A DNA stretch of 64,000 nucleotides from Desulfuromonadaceae bacterium (GTDB lineage: Bacteria > Desulfobacterota > Desulfuromonadia > Geobacterales > Pseudopelobacteraceae): positions 50,448-114,447 of the forward strand of contig JAQTZV010000018.1 in NCBI GenBank assembly GCA_028687585.1, read 5' to 3'. Made by a program: the position numbers and the translations under genes. Shown here in pieces: positions 37,384-47,701 of the stretch. The notes below the pieces were generated by a model. That model was not told the origin of the DNA, searched no databases, and saw only the letters and a list, made by a program, of their open reading frames with translations. The first letter of the stretch is position 1; every line of letters begins with the position of its first letter.

Positions 37384-39222
37384 TCAGCTAAGCCCCTTCC
37401 TGATCTGATACAGCTCCTCAATATTCAAGCCGTTTTTCTCGTAATACTCGCGCTCAAGCTCTTCAACGTAGAAACGGTCCAGCCCCGAATTTTCGAGAAA
37501 ATCCTCCCGCAGGCCGATGTTGCGTTCAGCGATTATCTGCGGCAACAGAGTTTGCAGGTACATGGCTTCTTTCTTGATGGTGACTATCGCCTCGTTAAAG
37601 AGATGATCGGGGATATCAGTGCTGACCAGTTTTTTTGTTTTCAGCTCTTCGGTTACTTCTCTGCGCAAGGCCTCCTGGTCGGCCTTTGTGGTGAACTTTG
37701 AGTAAAAATTCCGAATGCGATCACGAACATGTTCTAACAGCACAATCGCTATGCGCTCCTCCTGATCAATCTCAGTCAACTTTAGATACAGCTCTTCGAT
37801 CGACGAACGCCGTGCCTCAATCGAGGTCAGACCTTCCATCAGGTTTTTTACCTTGCGCCGGCCGAAAGCTCCAAGGTAGGCATCGGTAAAAAGTTCCCGA
37901 ATAAACAGCTCATGAAAACTGTCCGCATGCAGATTGTCAAACGCAGCCTTATGCTCCAGCAGACCACGAAGCATCTCTTCGTTAATCTTGACATTTTCCA
38001 TAAATGCCAGCTGGTTGATCAAATTTGAAACGGAATCATAGCGATCAAGGTACGTAATAACATACGAAAAGCCATCCAATAAGGAGGCATCAGCACCGTC
38101 ACGGATTTTTTCATCACACTCCTTGCTGGCGTCCAGCATCAACTGGTCAAAACTGTGATCACGGTTTTCCATCGCTTTTTTCTTGGCCTGAATCAGCTTA
38201 AGCATATCAGCCCGGTCGATACGGCTTTCAATATCAATTTCCCGAAAAAATATGCCCTCAAGCACCTCACGTGTTGCGGCAACGTAATCCCGTTCCTGAA
38301 AGTTTTTGAGCTGTCGCCCTTTTTTCAACATTTCATCAAGAGTATAAAACAGTGCTCCCGGGATTTTATTACGTACCGACAACGTTTTCAGGCGGGTAAG
38401 GCGCGCATTGTCAAGATTACTAATCTCGCCCCTGGCATTACACGCCAGCAGGATATTCCGGTATTCATCAACGATGCGCTTGTTGGTAGGACTGCGATAC
38501 ATGGTATCTATTCTGATGCGTTCCTGCTGATAACGATCGATTTTATAGGTGGCAGCGAGAGTAACAAGCCGTGAGAAATCCTCATCAGATATTTTTTTGT
38601 TCTTGAAATAGAAGCTGCGAAAGAGATCACGATATTCGCGATGGTGGCGATTGATTAATTTAACCACGAACAGTTGGGAAGAGTCATCATTCAACAGCGG
38701 GAACAGTTCGGAAACGAGAATATCATCCCGCTCCTCTCCAATGGCCTCGGAGCGCTTGATGCTCTTACCGAGCCGCTTGACCAGCTCTTCCTGCTGACTT
38801 TTTAATTTTCGTGACAGCAGGCTGGAGTGAACGAAGAAAAAATAATTGCATACCGCATTCCCTTCAAAAAAGATGTTGTCGTATGTATCAGTCACAGAAG
38901 TGCGATCGCTGAAGCGGACGGCGCCGTCATCCTCGGAGCGGGCTCCATACATAACCAGTCGATTGATGATTTCCGGTTTGGACATATCTGCGGACGGCTG
39001 GTCTACCCCGAACATATATTCGCAAAAATTACCGCCGTTTCCCTGGCAACTGATTCCCTCGGGTGAAATAATCATTTCATTGCCGGGAGAAAAAATACGC
39101 AGCTGATCCTCCTCCTGTACGATATTGAAAAAGTAGCGCTGATATGCATCGTTGCCGGCTACCATGACAAAATACTCAGTCTGCTCCCGCATAATGCCGT
39201 GCAACCGGATGTCTTTGTGCAT
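37384..39222 (-). CDS. TIGR04442-like conserved protein of unknown function
   Basis: 612 aa from MHKDIRLHGIMREQTEYFVMVAGNDAYQRYFFNIVQ; recognised by style only. Confidence 0.6.
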   Translation of the reverse strand: MHKDIRLHGIMREQTEYFVMVAGNDAYQRYFFNIVQEEDQLRIFSPGNEMIISPEGISCQGNGGNFCEYMFGVDQPSADMSKPEIINRLVMYGARSEDDGAVRFSDRTSVTDTYDNIFFEGNAVCNYFFFVHSSLLSRKLKSQQEELVKRLGKSIKRSEAIGEERDDILVSELFPLLNDDSSQLFVVKLINRHHREYRDLFRSFYFKNKKISDEDFSRLVTLAATYKIDRYQQERIRIDTMYRSPTNKRIVDEYRNILLACNARGEISNLDNARLTRLKTLSVRNKIPGALFYTLDEMLKKGRQLKNFQERDYVAATREVLEGIFFREIDIESRIDRADMLKLIQAKKKAMENRDHSFDQLMLDASKECDEKIRDGADASLLDGFSYVITYLDRYDSVSNLINQLAFMENVKINEEMLRGLLEHKAAFDNLHADSFHELFIRELFTDAYLGAFGRRKVKNLMEGLTSIEARRSSIEELYLKLTEIDQEERIAIVLLEHVRDRIRNFYSKFTTKADQEALRREVTEELKTKKLVSTDIPDHLFNEAIVTIKKEAMYLQTLLPQIIAERNIGLREDFLENSGLDRFYVEELEREYYEKNGLNIEELYQIRKGLS

Positions 39223-39250
39223 CTGACTATTCTCCTCACGTTGTGCGTTA

Positions 39251-40006
39251 TTACAGGTCAAACTCCATGCCATCATACGCCAATTCAAAGCCGGGCGGGA
39301 GCTTGTCTTCTTCAGAATAGGCAATCTGATGGGTAAGATGTGTCAGGATTGTGCGGAGTGCGCGTATCTGGCGAGCGGCAGCGATTGCTCCGTAAATATT
39401 AAAATGACACGGATGCTCGATCCAGCGCAGGCCGTCTATGACGAGCAATTCAACCCCCTGCAGCAATGCAAGTGATGGTTCCGGAATGGCGCTGCAATCG
39501 GTCAGGTAGGCGAAATTGCCTATCCGGTAACCGAGCGCGGAGGTTTTGCCATGCAGCAGCGGTATCGGAATGATGGTCTGCCCGAACAGCTCAAAGGCCG
39601 CGCAAATCTCATGCGCAGCCAATAGCGGCGGGTAACCGGAACCATCATGTTCGTTAAATATGTAACTGAAACCACTCTGCAAGGTTTCAAGTGTTGTTTT
39701 CGAGGCGAAGCAGGGGATAATTTCTCTGTGGAGAAAATGAAACCCGCGCAGGTCGTCAATGCCGTTGACATGGTCAGCGTGGGAGTGGGTGAAAAGGACG
39801 GTATCGATGCGTTTGATATGATGCCGCAACGCCTGTTCCCGCAAGTCGGTGGAGGTGTCGATCAGCACGGTACGATCGTTGTAGCTGATCAGAAGCGATG
39901 CGCGGGTACGCTTGTCCCGGGGGTCATCCGAAGTACAGACCGGGCAGTCGCAGCCAACCATCGGCACCCCGGTAGAGGTGCCGCACCCCATAATAGTGAT
40001 CTTCAT
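39251..40006 (-). CDS. MBL-fold metallo-hydrolase (PhnP-like)
   Basis: MGCGTSTGVPMVGCDCPVC, LFTHSHADHVNGIDDLRGF, LTHLTHQI. Confidence 0.9.
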   Translation of the reverse strand: MKITIMGCGTSTGVPMVGCDCPVCTSDDPRDKRTRASLLISYNDRTVLIDTSTDLREQALRHHIKRIDTVLFTHSHADHVNGIDDLRGFHFLHREIIPCFASKTTLETLQSGFSYIFNEHDGSGYPPLLAAHEICAAFELFGQTIIPIPLLHGKTSALGYRIGNFAYLTDCSAIPEPSLALLQGVELLVIDGLRWIEHPCHFNIYGAIAAARQIRALRTILTHLTHQIAYSEEDKLPPGFELAYDGMEFDL

Positions 40007-40107
40007 GCTCGTCAACTTTCACGTGTAATGTGCTCAAAAATAGCAGAATAGGGTCACGCAGGCAAGGTGGTTTTCGGGGCGGTGAACACGCCGGGAATTG
40101 GTTCGTT

Positions 40108-41364
40108 TTACCGGGCCATATCAACTAATAAGGCGATATTCAGCCCGATAACGACCAACCCGACGATCCAGAGAACGGTAGCGCCATACGGCTTGTTGGC
40201 ATAAGCACCCATGACTTTTTTCGAAGATGTCAGCATGATCAGCGGAATAATAGTGAAGGGGAGCTGCAGCGAAAGCGCAATCTGGCTCCAGAGGATTCCC
40301 TTGAAGGGATTGGAAAGCAGCATGATCGCCGCTAACGCACCGACCAAGGTGATGGTCAGACCAATACGGGAGTGCGGATCATGTATGTCGAACGGCTCGA
40401 TGAATATTCCGGCAAAAACGCTGCCGCCTGCCATAGCTGCCGTTACTGACGAGGAGAGACCGGCAAAGAGCAGCCCCAGAGCAAATACCACGGCCGAAGC
40501 CCGCCCGAAAATCGGCTCAAGGGTCAGGGTAACCTGCGGTAAATCGTTGACGGCAATGCCCTGTTTATAGAAGACCGCCGCCGCCATGATTATCATGGCG
40601 CTGTTGATGGCCCATCCGGCGCCCATTCCGGTCAGCGTGTCGAAAAATTCATATTTGAGCTGCTTTTTGATAACATCATCACCCTGCTCGTTCCACTGCC
40701 GGCTCTGGATAACCTCCGAGTGCAGAAAGATATTATGCGGCATGACGACAGCACCCAACACTCCCATGATAACCGGCAGCGCACCGGCAGGAAATGCCGG
40801 TGTTGCCCAGCCGACAAACGTCTGGGCCCACGAGACATCCGCCAGGCAGATCTCAAAGACAAATGCCAGGCCGATGAGCGAAACGAAGCCCATAATCCAT
40901 TTTTCAAGCCGTTGATAGTTTTTAGAGAAGAGCATCCACGCCGAAAAAAGTGCCGAGATAATTGCGCCGAAAATCAGCGGCAGACCGGTCAGCATGTTGA
41001 GGCCGATGGCGGCGCCCAACAGTTCAGCAAGGGCAGTAGCAATGCAGGCGATCATGGCACTGCCGAGCATGACGATGCGCAGCCAGGGTTTGAAGAATTT
41101 TGATGCCGCTTCAGAAAGGCATAGCCCGGTGACAATACCGAGGTGGGCTGCGTTGTGCTGCACAATGATCAGAATGATCGTGGAGAGAGTTACTACCCAG
41201 AGGAGCTTGTAGCCGAACTGCGAACCGGCAGCCACATTGGTGACCCAATTACCCGGATCAATGAAGCCTACCGTGACAAAAAAGCCGGGGCCGATATAAC
41301 GGAACAGTTCCAGCGATGCCAGGCGCGAAGCCTGCTTGCCGATGTGGGAGAGCCAGTTCATCAT
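40108..41364 (-). CDS. Nramp family divalent metal transporter
   Basis: FVTVGFIDPGNWVTNVAAGSQFGYKLLW (DPGN motif), GAVVMPHNIFLHS. Confidence 0.93.
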   Translation of the reverse strand: MMNWLSHIGKQASRLASLELFRYIGPGFFVTVGFIDPGNWVTNVAAGSQFGYKLLWVVTLSTIILIIVQHNAAHLGIVTGLCLSEAASKFFKPWLRIVMLGSAMIACIATALAELLGAAIGLNMLTGLPLIFGAIISALFSAWMLFSKNYQRLEKWIMGFVSLIGLAFVFEICLADVSWAQTFVGWATPAFPAGALPVIMGVLGAVVMPHNIFLHSEVIQSRQWNEQGDDVIKKQLKYEFFDTLTGMGAGWAINSAMIIMAAAVFYKQGIAVNDLPQVTLTLEPIFGRASAVVFALGLLFAGLSSSVTAAMAGGSVFAGIFIEPFDIHDPHSRIGLTITLVGALAAIMLLSNPFKGILWSQIALSLQLPFTIIPLIMLTSSKKVMGAYANKPYGATVLWIVGLVVIGLNIALLVDMAR

Positions 41365-41384
41365 TTGAGAGGGGTCGCTTCCTG

Positions 41385-41954
41385 TTACGGCAAGTCGGCA
41401 CCACGGGCAGCTGCAGCGCGTTCTTGCGCATCGTTGATGTACTGCAATGAATATTTTACATAATTCCCGGGGGATTTTTTCAACCAGGCAACTTCGTCCG
41501 CGGTCAGATCCCGCTTGTACCGGGCAGGCGCACCGACCCACAGGGTATGCGGCGGAATAATGGTACCCTCTGTGACGAGCGCACGCGCACCGATCAGTGC
41601 CCCTTCACCAATTACAGCACGATCCATGACCATCGCCTGCATGCCGATAAAGCAGCCATTATGCAGGGTACAGCCGTGCAGGGTGACGCTGTGGCCGATG
41701 GTAACATCATCACCGATAATCAGCGGCGCACCCGGGTCATCGGCATGTTTTCTGTGCGTGACATGCAGCATGGAGAGATCCTGCACGTTGCTGCGGGCTC
41801 CGATACGAATGTGGTTTACATCACCCCGAACTACGCAGTTATACCAAACGCTCGCTTGCGCCCCTATCTCGACATCGCCGATGATCACGGCAGTTTCAGC
41901 AATAAAGGCGCTCTCATCGATCTTCGGATGGAAATTCTGAAATGATCTGATCAT
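41385..41954 (-). CDS. gamma-carbonic anhydrase family protein
   Basis: Left-handed beta-helix hexapeptides; VVRGDVNHIRIGARSNVQDLSMLHVTH, IGHSVTLHGCTLHNGCFIGMQAMVMD. Confidence 0.93.
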   Translation of the reverse strand: MIRSFQNFHPKIDESAFIAETAVIIGDVEIGAQASVWYNCVVRGDVNHIRIGARSNVQDLSMLHVTHRKHADDPGAPLIIGDDVTIGHSVTLHGCTLHNGCFIGMQAMVMDRAVIGEGALIGARALVTEGTIIPPHTLWVGAPARYKRDLTADEVAWLKKSPGNYVKYSLQYINDAQERAAAARGADLP

Positions 41955-41961
41955 AGCACTC

Positions 41962-43011
41962 TCACCCTTCTGCCCGTTTCTCACGCTCTGCAAACGTTAA
42001 GTCGGCATCGGTCATCATATTTACCAGCTGCTCAAAACTGGTCCTGAGCTTCCAGCCCAGCTGCTTCCGTGCCTTGGTTGGATCGCCGAGCAACAGGTCA
42101 ACTTCAGCCGGGCGGAAATATTTTGGATCAATCCGGATAACGGTCCGGCCGCTTGTCGTATCGATCCCTGTTTCATTAACACCGCTTCCCTGCCACTCCA
42201 GCGACATACCGAGGCGTGAAAACACCATTTCGGCAAAAGTACGGACCATATAGGTCTCGCCGGTAGCGATCACGTAATCTTCCGGCTGGTCCTGCTGCAG
42301 CATCAGCCACATCGCTTCGACGTAATCACCGGCGAACCCCCAGTCACGCTTGGCATCGATATTGCCCAGATAGAGACATTCCTGCAGTCCGAGCTTGATG
42401 CGGGCGGCGGCGCGGGTGATCTTGCGGGTAACGAAGGTCTCGCCGCGACGAGGGGATTCGTGGTTGAAAAGAATGCCGTTAGAGGCATGCATGCCGTAGC
42501 TTTCACGGTAATTCTGCGTAATATAGAACGCGTATGCTTTGGCACAGGCGTATGGCGAGCGGGGATAGAAAGGGGTGGTTTCCTTCTGGGGGGTCTCGAC
42601 GACCTTGCCGTACAGTTCGGACGATGATGCCTGGTAGAATTTGGTATTCAGTCCGGTTTCACGGATACCTTCCAGAATACGCACCGCACCAAGGCCGTCA
42701 ATTTCAGCAGTATATTCCGGGACGTCAAAGGAGACGCGGACGTGGCTCTGGGCTCCAAGATTATAGATCTCTTCAGGCTGAATGGCCCGGAGCATCGAGT
42801 TGATAGAGCTGGCATCGTTCAGGTCACCGTAGTGCAGGAACATGCGCACATTTTTTTCATGCGGATCGCGGTACAAATGATCAATACGGCCGGTGTTGAA
42901 GGACGAAGAGCGACGAATCATGCCGTGGACTTCGTACCCTTTTGAGAGAAGGAGTTCCGCAAGATAGGAACCGTCCTGACCGGTGATGCCGGTGATAAGT
43001 GCTTTTTTCAT
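41962..43011 (-). CDS. gmd: GDP-mannose 4,6-dehydratase
   Basis: [59 protein letters not shown]. Confidence 0.95.
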   Translation of the reverse strand: MKKALITGITGQDGSYLAELLLSKGYEVHGMIRRSSSFNTGRIDHLYRDPHEKNVRMFLHYGDLNDASSINSMLRAIQPEEIYNLGAQSHVRVSFDVPEYTAEIDGLGAVRILEGIRETGLNTKFYQASSSELYGKVVETPQKETTPFYPRSPYACAKAYAFYITQNYRESYGMHASNGILFNHESPRRGETFVTRKITRAAARIKLGLQECLYLGNIDAKRDWGFAGDYVEAMWLMLQQDQPEDYVIATGETYMVRTFAEMVFSRLGMSLEWQGSGVNETGIDTTSGRTVIRIDPKYFRPAEVDLLLGDPTKARKQLGWKLRTSFEQLVNMMTDADLTFAEREKRAEG

Positions 43012-43033
43012 CGGTGGGCTCTCCGAGGTAGCT

Positions 43034-43055
43034 CCCCTCCTTAATTAAGGAGGGG
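43034..43055. repeat. perfect 22-bp palindrome CCCCTCCTTAATTAAGGAGGGG
   Basis: Direct reading; intergenic between gmd and PiT. Confidence 0.7.
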
Positions 43056-43064
43056 GTGGTTAAT

Positions 43065-44066
43065 TTATTTTCCCAATAGTGGGTTCATAACCTGATAAGT
43101 CATGTATGCCATCAGGCCGGAGGCCGGAATAGTCAACACCCATGCGGTCAAAATCCGTTTTGCGACATTCCAGTTGACCGCATTGAGCCTTTTGGAAAGG
43201 CCGACACCCAGAATTGTAGAGGTAATGACATGCGTGGTGCTGGTCGGCATACCGAAGGCCGAAGCCCCCAGGATAACTCCGGCCGAGGCGGTTTCCACGC
43301 AAAAACCATGCACCGGCTGCAGTTTGACAAAGTCGCGGCCAACCGTTTTGATAATCCGCCAGCCACCGGCCGCCGTGCCTAAAGCCATAGCCGTTGCGCA
43401 GGCAACCATGACTTCCCAGGGGACGTCAAAGGTTTTGATAGTACCATAGCTGACCAATGCCATGGTGATGACCCCCATCGACTTCTGGGCATCTGCGGTG
43501 CCGTGCGAGAAGGCCATCAAGGCGGCAGAGGCGACTTGAAGACGCCGGAAGTTCTTATTGAGAAGGCTGGGGGAGCTGTTACGAAAAATCCGGTACAGGA
43601 TTATCATGAAAACAAAACCGACGAAGGTGCCGAGGATTGGTGAAAAAACTAAACCCATGACAATTTTTTTGAGTCCGGCCCACTTCAATGCAGCGACGCC
43701 TGCATGGGCAATAACCGCCCCGCAGATACCGCCGATAATGGCATGAGAAGAAGAGGATGGCAGTCCGTAGTACCAGGTGATCAAATTCCAGACAATCGCT
43801 CCGATGATACCGGCCAGGACAACTGTCTGGGTCACATTGGAGCCGTCTACGATTCCTTTGCCGATGGTCGTGGCAACTTTGGTGGAGATCATGGCGCCGG
43901 CAAAATTCAGCACTGCCGCCATTATGATGGCCGACCTTACCGAGAGGGCGCGGGTTGAAATACAGGTGGCAATGGCATTGGCGGTGTCATGGAACCCGTT
44001 GATATAGTCAAAGACCAATGCTGCCAGGATCACCAGGCAGAGCATCAGGAAGGCCGGATCAAGCAT
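43065..44066 (-). CDS. inorganic phosphate transporter (PiT family)
   Basis: FDYINGFHDTANAIATCISTRAL, GLPSSSSHAIIGGICGA, GMPTSTTHVITSTILGVG. Confidence 0.94.
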   Translation of the reverse strand: MLDPAFLMLCLVILAALVFDYINGFHDTANAIATCISTRALSVRSAIIMAAVLNFAGAMISTKVATTIGKGIVDGSNVTQTVVLAGIIGAIVWNLITWYYGLPSSSSHAIIGGICGAVIAHAGVAALKWAGLKKIVMGLVFSPILGTFVGFVFMIILYRIFRNSSPSLLNKNFRRLQVASAALMAFSHGTADAQKSMGVITMALVSYGTIKTFDVPWEVMVACATAMALGTAAGGWRIIKTVGRDFVKLQPVHGFCVETASAGVILGASAFGMPTSTTHVITSTILGVGLSKRLNAVNWNVAKRILTAWVLTIPASGLMAYMTYQVMNPLLGK

Positions 44067-44685
44067 TCTTTACCACCACGCTTTCCAGAATATTCGAGGC
44101 ATCCTCACACCGGTCGGTCGCCTTTTCGAGGGTCTCAAAAATTTCTTTCCATTTAATCAGCTGGATCGGATCCTTCTCCTCATCGAACAGTCGGCTGATA
44201 GCCTCACGCGAGACACGGTCAGCCTCATTCTCCAATGAATTAATCTCCACGCATGCCTCAAAGATCTGCTCGTTGGTCTTCTTTCCAAGCATGGCAACCG
44301 CCTTGTCGACCGCAATGCACGACTGCAAAATAATGAAACCGAGTGATTTGGCTTCAGGGGGAATCGCTTCGACGTTATACATGATGATTCGCTGGGCGGA
44401 GGCGTCAATCAAGTCGAGTATATCGTCCAACTTGGAGGCGAGATTGTAGATATCTTCCGGGTCCAGAGGTGTTACAAAGGTCTTGTGCAGTGTCTTGATG
44501 ATTTCATGGGTGATTGAATCGCCTTTGTGTTCCACATCCTTGATGCTGCGCTGGCTTTCGAGCGGAGATTCAAAATTGTCGAGCATGTCTTTCAGAAGCT
44601 TGGCGCCTTCTATGATGTTCTCGGTCATCTCTTTGAAAAGTTTGAAGAATTTTTCTTCCTTTGGTTTCAATCCAAACATGAACAT
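44059..44685 (-). CDS. DUF47/PhoU-like protein
   Basis: MFMFGLKPKEEKFFKLFKEMTENIIEGAKLL...VEHKGDSITHEIIKTLHKTFVTPLDPEDIYNLASKLDDILD; partner of PiT. Confidence 0.92.
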   Translation of the reverse strand: MFMFGLKPKEEKFFKLFKEMTENIIEGAKLLKDMLDNFESPLESQRSIKDVEHKGDSITHEIIKTLHKTFVTPLDPEDIYNLASKLDDILDLIDASAQRIIMYNVEAIPPEAKSLGFIILQSCIAVDKAVAMLGKKTNEQIFEACVEINSLENEADRVSREAISRLFDEEKDPIQLIKWKEIFETLEKATDRCEDASNILESVVVKNA

Positions 44686-44851
44686 GCCTCCGTTAATTTT
44701 GGTGCCGACTACTGTGTAAAGCGTGACATCAATAGCATACTTTTACCCCTGTTCACAGAGTAAATTTCTTATTTCTACCGCCAAAATGTCAACATGGATT
44801 GCCTTTGCCGGTGAGTTGCAGTATCCTTCAACCCTCTCAATTCAAAGGAGT

Positions 44852-45679
44852 ATGTCCATGAATCTTTTCCACGCCGCCGCCCTCGGAGCCATTCAGGGTT
44901 TTGCCGAAGTGCTCCCGATCAGCAGTTCGGCACACCTGATTCTCATTCCCTGGCTGCTCAAATGGCCCGAGTCCGGTCTGACGTTCGATGTTGCGCTGCA
45001 TTTGGGAACATTTCTGGCGTTGTCTCTCTATTTCTGGCGCGACATTATAGATATAACCGTTTCTTTCTTTGATGCCATCGCCGCACGCAGATTGAACAGT
45101 ACCGCCCGCAGGCTGCCGTTCCTGATTATTGCTGCCACTATACCGGCCGCAGTGGCAGGCAAACTGTTTGAAGCCCAGATAGAGGCGATCTTTCGCTCGA
45201 ATCCGCTGCTGATCGCCTCCGTTCTGGTCGGTTTCGGCCTCCTTCTGGGTTTAACGGATATGTTCGGGCGTAAACGCTTGATACTGGATGAAATTACGCC
45301 TGCCAGCGCCGTGACTGTCGGGTTGCTGCAATGCCTGGCACTCATTCCGGGAGTTTCCCGTTCCGGTATCACGATCACCGCAGCTCTGATGCTCGGCTTT
45401 ACCCGCGAGAGCGCCGCCCGGTTTTCATTCCTGATTTCGCTGCCGATCGTTGCAGGCGCCGCGCTGCTCAAAACCGTGCATCTGTTCAAACATGGCATTC
45501 CGGCCGGAGAAGGATTGCCGATGCTGGTCGGGATTATCTTTTCCGCTGTTACCGGCTACATCAGCGTTGCCTTCCTGCTCCGCTTTGTGCAAAAGCAGAG
45601 CCTTTCACCGTTTGTCTGGTATCGGGTGATCGTAGGCGGCGGATTGATTGTTGCCATTCTGATGGGATTCAAGGGGTAA
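44852..45679 (+). CDS. uppP: undecaprenyl-diphosphate phosphatase
   Basis: AALGAIQGFAEVLPISSSAHL, LIPGVSRSGITITAALMLGFTRESAARFSFLISLP. Confidence 0.95.
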   Translation: MSMNLFHAAALGAIQGFAEVLPISSSAHLILIPWLLKWPESGLTFDVALHLGTFLALSLYFWRDIIDITVSFFDAIAARRLNSTARRLPFLIIAATIPAAVAGKLFEAQIEAIFRSNPLLIASVLVGFGLLLGLTDMFGRKRLILDEITPASAVTVGLLQCLALIPGVSRSGITITAALMLGFTRESAARFSFLISLPIVAGAALLKTVHLFKHGIPAGEGLPMLVGIIFSAVTGYISVAFLLRFVQKQSLSPFVWYRVIVGGGLIVAILMGFKG

Positions 45680-45746
45680 CATGTCTTATTTCGGCACTTA
45701 AACTGGCCCGGTAAGAATGAAGCGATAACGGCCAACGGAGAACGGA

Positions 45747-46943
45747 ATGAAGCTCACGAAAATACCCAATACAGGCCCGAAGAATTCTCTGCTTGATCGA
45801 GTTGTCCTGATCCTTGAGCAGGCTCGCACCAATGTTGTCAGAGCGGTCAACAGCAACATGGTGACTGCCTATTGGCTGATCGGGCGTGAAATAGTGCAGG
45901 AACTCCAAGGCGGCGATGAACGGGCGGAATATGGTAAGCAGGTAATTAAAAACCTCTCAAAGCAACTGGCTGACAGGTACGGTAGCGGGTTTTCTATAAC
46001 AAGTTTAAAATACTTCAGAACCTTTTACCTTGCATACCAGAACCGTCCTGTCGAGATTGGTCGCCCCGTGGGCGACCAATTGGAAGATCTGTCAATACGT
46101 CGCCCTGCGGGCGACGTATCTGCCGCAGTAATTACCCCTGTTGAAATACCACGCCCAATTGGTGATGAATTGACAATCACCCCTGAAAGCATAACAGGCT
46201 TTTCGTCACAACTCTCCTGGTCGCACTATCGGGCACTTATGCGAGTTGTAAAACAGGATGCCCGTGATTTCTATGAGCGGGAGGCAATTGAATGCTGCTG
46301 GGATAAACGGTCGCTGGAGCGACAGATTCATTCGCAATTTTACGAACGTATGCTGGTAAGTCAGAATCCCCAGAAAATGATAGAAACTGCACGTCAGGAA
46401 ATTGTACCACGCACAGAAAATATTGATTCTTTGAAAAATCCGTATGTCCTGGAATTTTTGGGGCTTCCGGAAGTGTCTGTATTGCATGAGAAGCAGCTTG
46501 AATCCGCAATTATCACCCACCTGCAAACCTTCCTTCTGGAGCTTGGCAAGGGCTTCGCTTTTGTGGCACGTCAGAAACGCATGCGCTTTGAGGATACCGA
46601 CCTTTATGTTGATTTGGTGTTTTATAACTGTATCCTCAAATGTTACCTGCTGATTGACCTTAAAATGGGTGAACTGTCATACAAGGATGTAGGGCAGATG
46701 GACGGCTATGTTCGTATGTTTGAGGATCTATACACTGCTCCTGATGACAATCCCACAATCGGCCTCATACTCTGTGATAAAAAAAATGAAGCTGTAGCAA
46801 AGTATTCTGTGTTGAGTGATCGTAAGCAGATTTTTGCCTCGAAGTATATGCTGTACCTGCCAACCGAACAGGAATTGGCGATTGAACTGGAACGGGAACG
46901 AAAGCTGATTGAAGCATATTTGGCTGAACAGGAGGAAAAATGA
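45747..46943 (+). CDS. DUF1016/YhcG-type PDDEXK nuclease family protein
   Basis: YWLIGREIVQELQGGDERAEYGKQVIKNLSKQL; FVARQKRMRFEDTDLYVDLVFYNCILKCYLLIDLKMGEL. Confidence 0.92.
   Translation: MKLTKIPNTGPKNSLLDRVVLILEQARTNVVRAVNSNMVTAYWLIGREIVQELQGGDERAEYGKQVIKNLSKQLADRYGSGFSITSLKYFRTFYLAYQNRPVEIGRPVGDQLEDLSIRRPAGDVSAAVITPVEIPRPIGDELTITPESITGFSSQLSWSHYRALMRVVKQDARDFYEREAIECCWDKRSLERQIHSQFYERMLVSQNPQKMIETARQEIVPRTENIDSLKNPYVLEFLGLPEVSVLHEKQLESAIITHLQTFLLELGKGFAFVARQKRMRFEDTDLYVDLVFYNCILKCYLLIDLKMGELSYKDVGQMDGYVRMFEDLYTAPDDNPTIGLILCDKKNEAVAKYSVLSDRKQIFASKYMLYLPTEQELAIELERERKLIEAYLAEQEEK
46056..46170. repeat. three 25-nt palindromic units in the DUF1016 CDS linker
   Basis: ATTGGTCGCCC-cgt-GGGCGACCAAT (46056-46080), ATACGTCGCCC-tgc-GGGCGACGTAT (46095-46119), degenerate ATACCACGCCC-aat-TGGTGATGAAT (46146-46170). 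Confidence 0.8.
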
Positions 46944-46988
46944 CGTTTACGGTTCAGATGGATATTGTGAAGTAACAGGAGGGAATTA

Positions 46989-47678
46989 ATGCCAGGTGGC
47001 ATCAAGGAGTGGCCAGAGGACGAACGCCCGCGCGAGAAGATGCTCAAGCAGGGTGCTGCAACGCTCTCCGACGCCGAACTGCTGGCCCTGATCATTAGGG
47101 TCGGCGATCACGGATCAGGGCAAAGCGCCATTGACTTGGGTCGTGGACTGATAAAACATTTCAGCGGCAATCTGCGGGAGTTGGCGGGGGCAGATCTCGG
47201 TGAACTGTGCGCCATCAAAGGAGTCGGGCTGGCAAAGGCCACCAGCATCAAGGCCGCTTTCACCCTGGCATCACGATTTCAGTCCCGCAAACTGGAACGC
47301 CTCGACCGCTTCACCTCGCCGCAGCAGGTCTTCGACTATTTCCATCACGAGTTCCGAGACAGCCGCAAAGAGTACTTTCTCGTCCTGCTGCTGGACGGTA
47401 AAAACCGCATCATCAGGCGGGTGCAGATATCAGAAGGCAGTTTGAATCAGTCTATCGTGCATCCGCGTGAGGTATTCAGCCCGGCGGTGAAGGAGTCCGC
47501 CGCCGCCGTGATTCTGGTACACAACCACCCCACCGGCGACCCCGCCCCCAGCAGTGAAGATATCGCCATCACACGCCGCCTGAAAGAAGCCGGCGAGATC
47601 ATGGGAATCAAAGTACTGGATCACATCATTGTGGGGGATGGGGAGTACTTGAGTTTTGTGGAGCGGGGTCTGCTCTGA
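46989..47678 (+). CDS. radC: RadC family protein (JAB/MPN domain)
   Basis: IKEWPEDERPREKMLKQGAATLSDAELLALIIRVG; VHNHPTGDPAPSSEDIAITRRLKEAG. Confidence 0.95.
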   Translation: MPGGIKEWPEDERPREKMLKQGAATLSDAELLALIIRVGDHGSGQSAIDLGRGLIKHFSGNLRELAGADLGELCAIKGVGLAKATSIKAAFTLASRFQSRKLERLDRFTSPQQVFDYFHHEFRDSRKEYFLVLLLDGKNRIIRRVQISEGSLNQSIVHPREVFSPAVKESAAAVILVHNHPTGDPAPSSEDIAITRRLKEAGEIMGIKVLDHIIVGDGEYLSFVERGLL

Positions 47679-47701
47679 CCGTTTGGAATTAGATCCTGGC
47701 C

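Noticed and set aside
46021-46180. CRISPR-like repeat array in the DUF1016 gene
   Set aside because: Only three units, palindromic, in-frame and within a coding sequence; not repeat-spacer architecture
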